Positions 33,012-33,055 of a DNA stretch of 33,055 bases are shown in pieces (position 1 is the stretch's first letter; each line of letters starts with the position of its first letter). The DNA is from Novipirellula artificiosorum. Its GTDB lineage: Bacteria > Planctomycetota > Planctomycetia > Pirellulales > Pirellulaceae. The position numbers and the translations under genes are program-made. The notes under the pieces are model-generated. The model was given only the letters and a program-made list of their open reading frames with translations, had not been told where the DNA came from and did no database searches. The DNA lies in contig NZ_SJPV01000003.1 of NCBI RefSeq assembly GCF_007860135.1, positions 667,804 through 700,858 on the forward strand, read 5' to 3'.

Positions 33012-33055
33012 TGCGTTGAGCTTTGTCGCCGCAAGGGGATCCAGTCGGACGGGAC

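Noticed and set aside
1..33055. Phage, defence island, secondary-metabolite cluster or intact transposon
   Set aside because: No integrase, transposase, capsid, nuclease-defence or assembly-line genes were found on either strand.

Overview
The window looks like a piece of a planctomycete chromosome, probably of the Pirellulales (Rhodopirellula-type). This is inferred from gene content, not from a marker gene. The evidence is secreted proteins with a C-terminal haem-binding CxxCH region of the planctomycete cytochrome / hydrazine-synthase-alpha-middle-domain type, type I sulfatases, formylglycine-generating-enzyme (FGE-sulfatase) domains fused to other domains, an ECF sigma factor overlapping a membrane Ser/Thr kinase, small membrane proteins with an N-terminal NPY motif, and generally weak Shine-Dalgarno sequences. 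No rRNA, tRNA, CRISPR array, integrase or intact insertion sequence was seen.

Region 1 (364-12425) is a sugar-utilisation locus. A XylR-type regulator (periplasmic-binding-protein-like domain plus AraC helix-turn-helix) faces a closely spaced + strand run. That run encodes a short-chain dehydrogenase, a nucleoside:H+-symporter-family transporter, an FGGY kinase close to L-xylulose kinase LyxK, a D-lyxose-isomerase-like cupin with a Tat-like signal, a secreted SMP-30-like beta-propeller, a second short-chain dehydrogenase, deoxyribose-phosphate aldolase (DeoC), a zinc alcohol dehydrogenase, and a large secreted beta-propeller protein with two CxxCH motifs. The set suggests import, oxidation or isomerisation, phosphorylation and retro-aldol cleavage of a pentose, pentitol or deoxy-sugar. 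The substrate cannot be read from the sequence.

Region 2 (12530-15141) is a decayed relative of the large secreted protein, fused to an FGE-sulfatase domain. Family-like segments occur in three different frames and large internal blocks are missing.

Region 3 (15329-20597, minus strand) holds a complete type I sulfatase, a secreted alpha/beta hydrolase, a Ser/Thr kinase and its overlapping ECF sigma factor. Region 4 (20973-29662, plus strand) holds three consecutive secreted proteins: EF-hand/FGE-like/arylsulfotransferase-like, arylsulfotransferase-like/SMP-30/EF-hand, and a metallophosphatase. All three carry Gly/Gln/Arg-rich linkers, and the metallophosphatase frame runs into a gutted sulfatase remnant. 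The 406-base gap inside this region is filled with hairpin repeats.

Region 5 (29693-32766, minus strand) holds an alginate-lyase/heparinase-like secreted protein and three small or anchored membrane proteins. The window ends in a large nested palindrome (32936-33011). The most unusual non-coding signal is a nested stem-loop present twice (104-154 and 24548-24593). The two copies share a core sequence and keep three stacked stems although the connecting bases differ.
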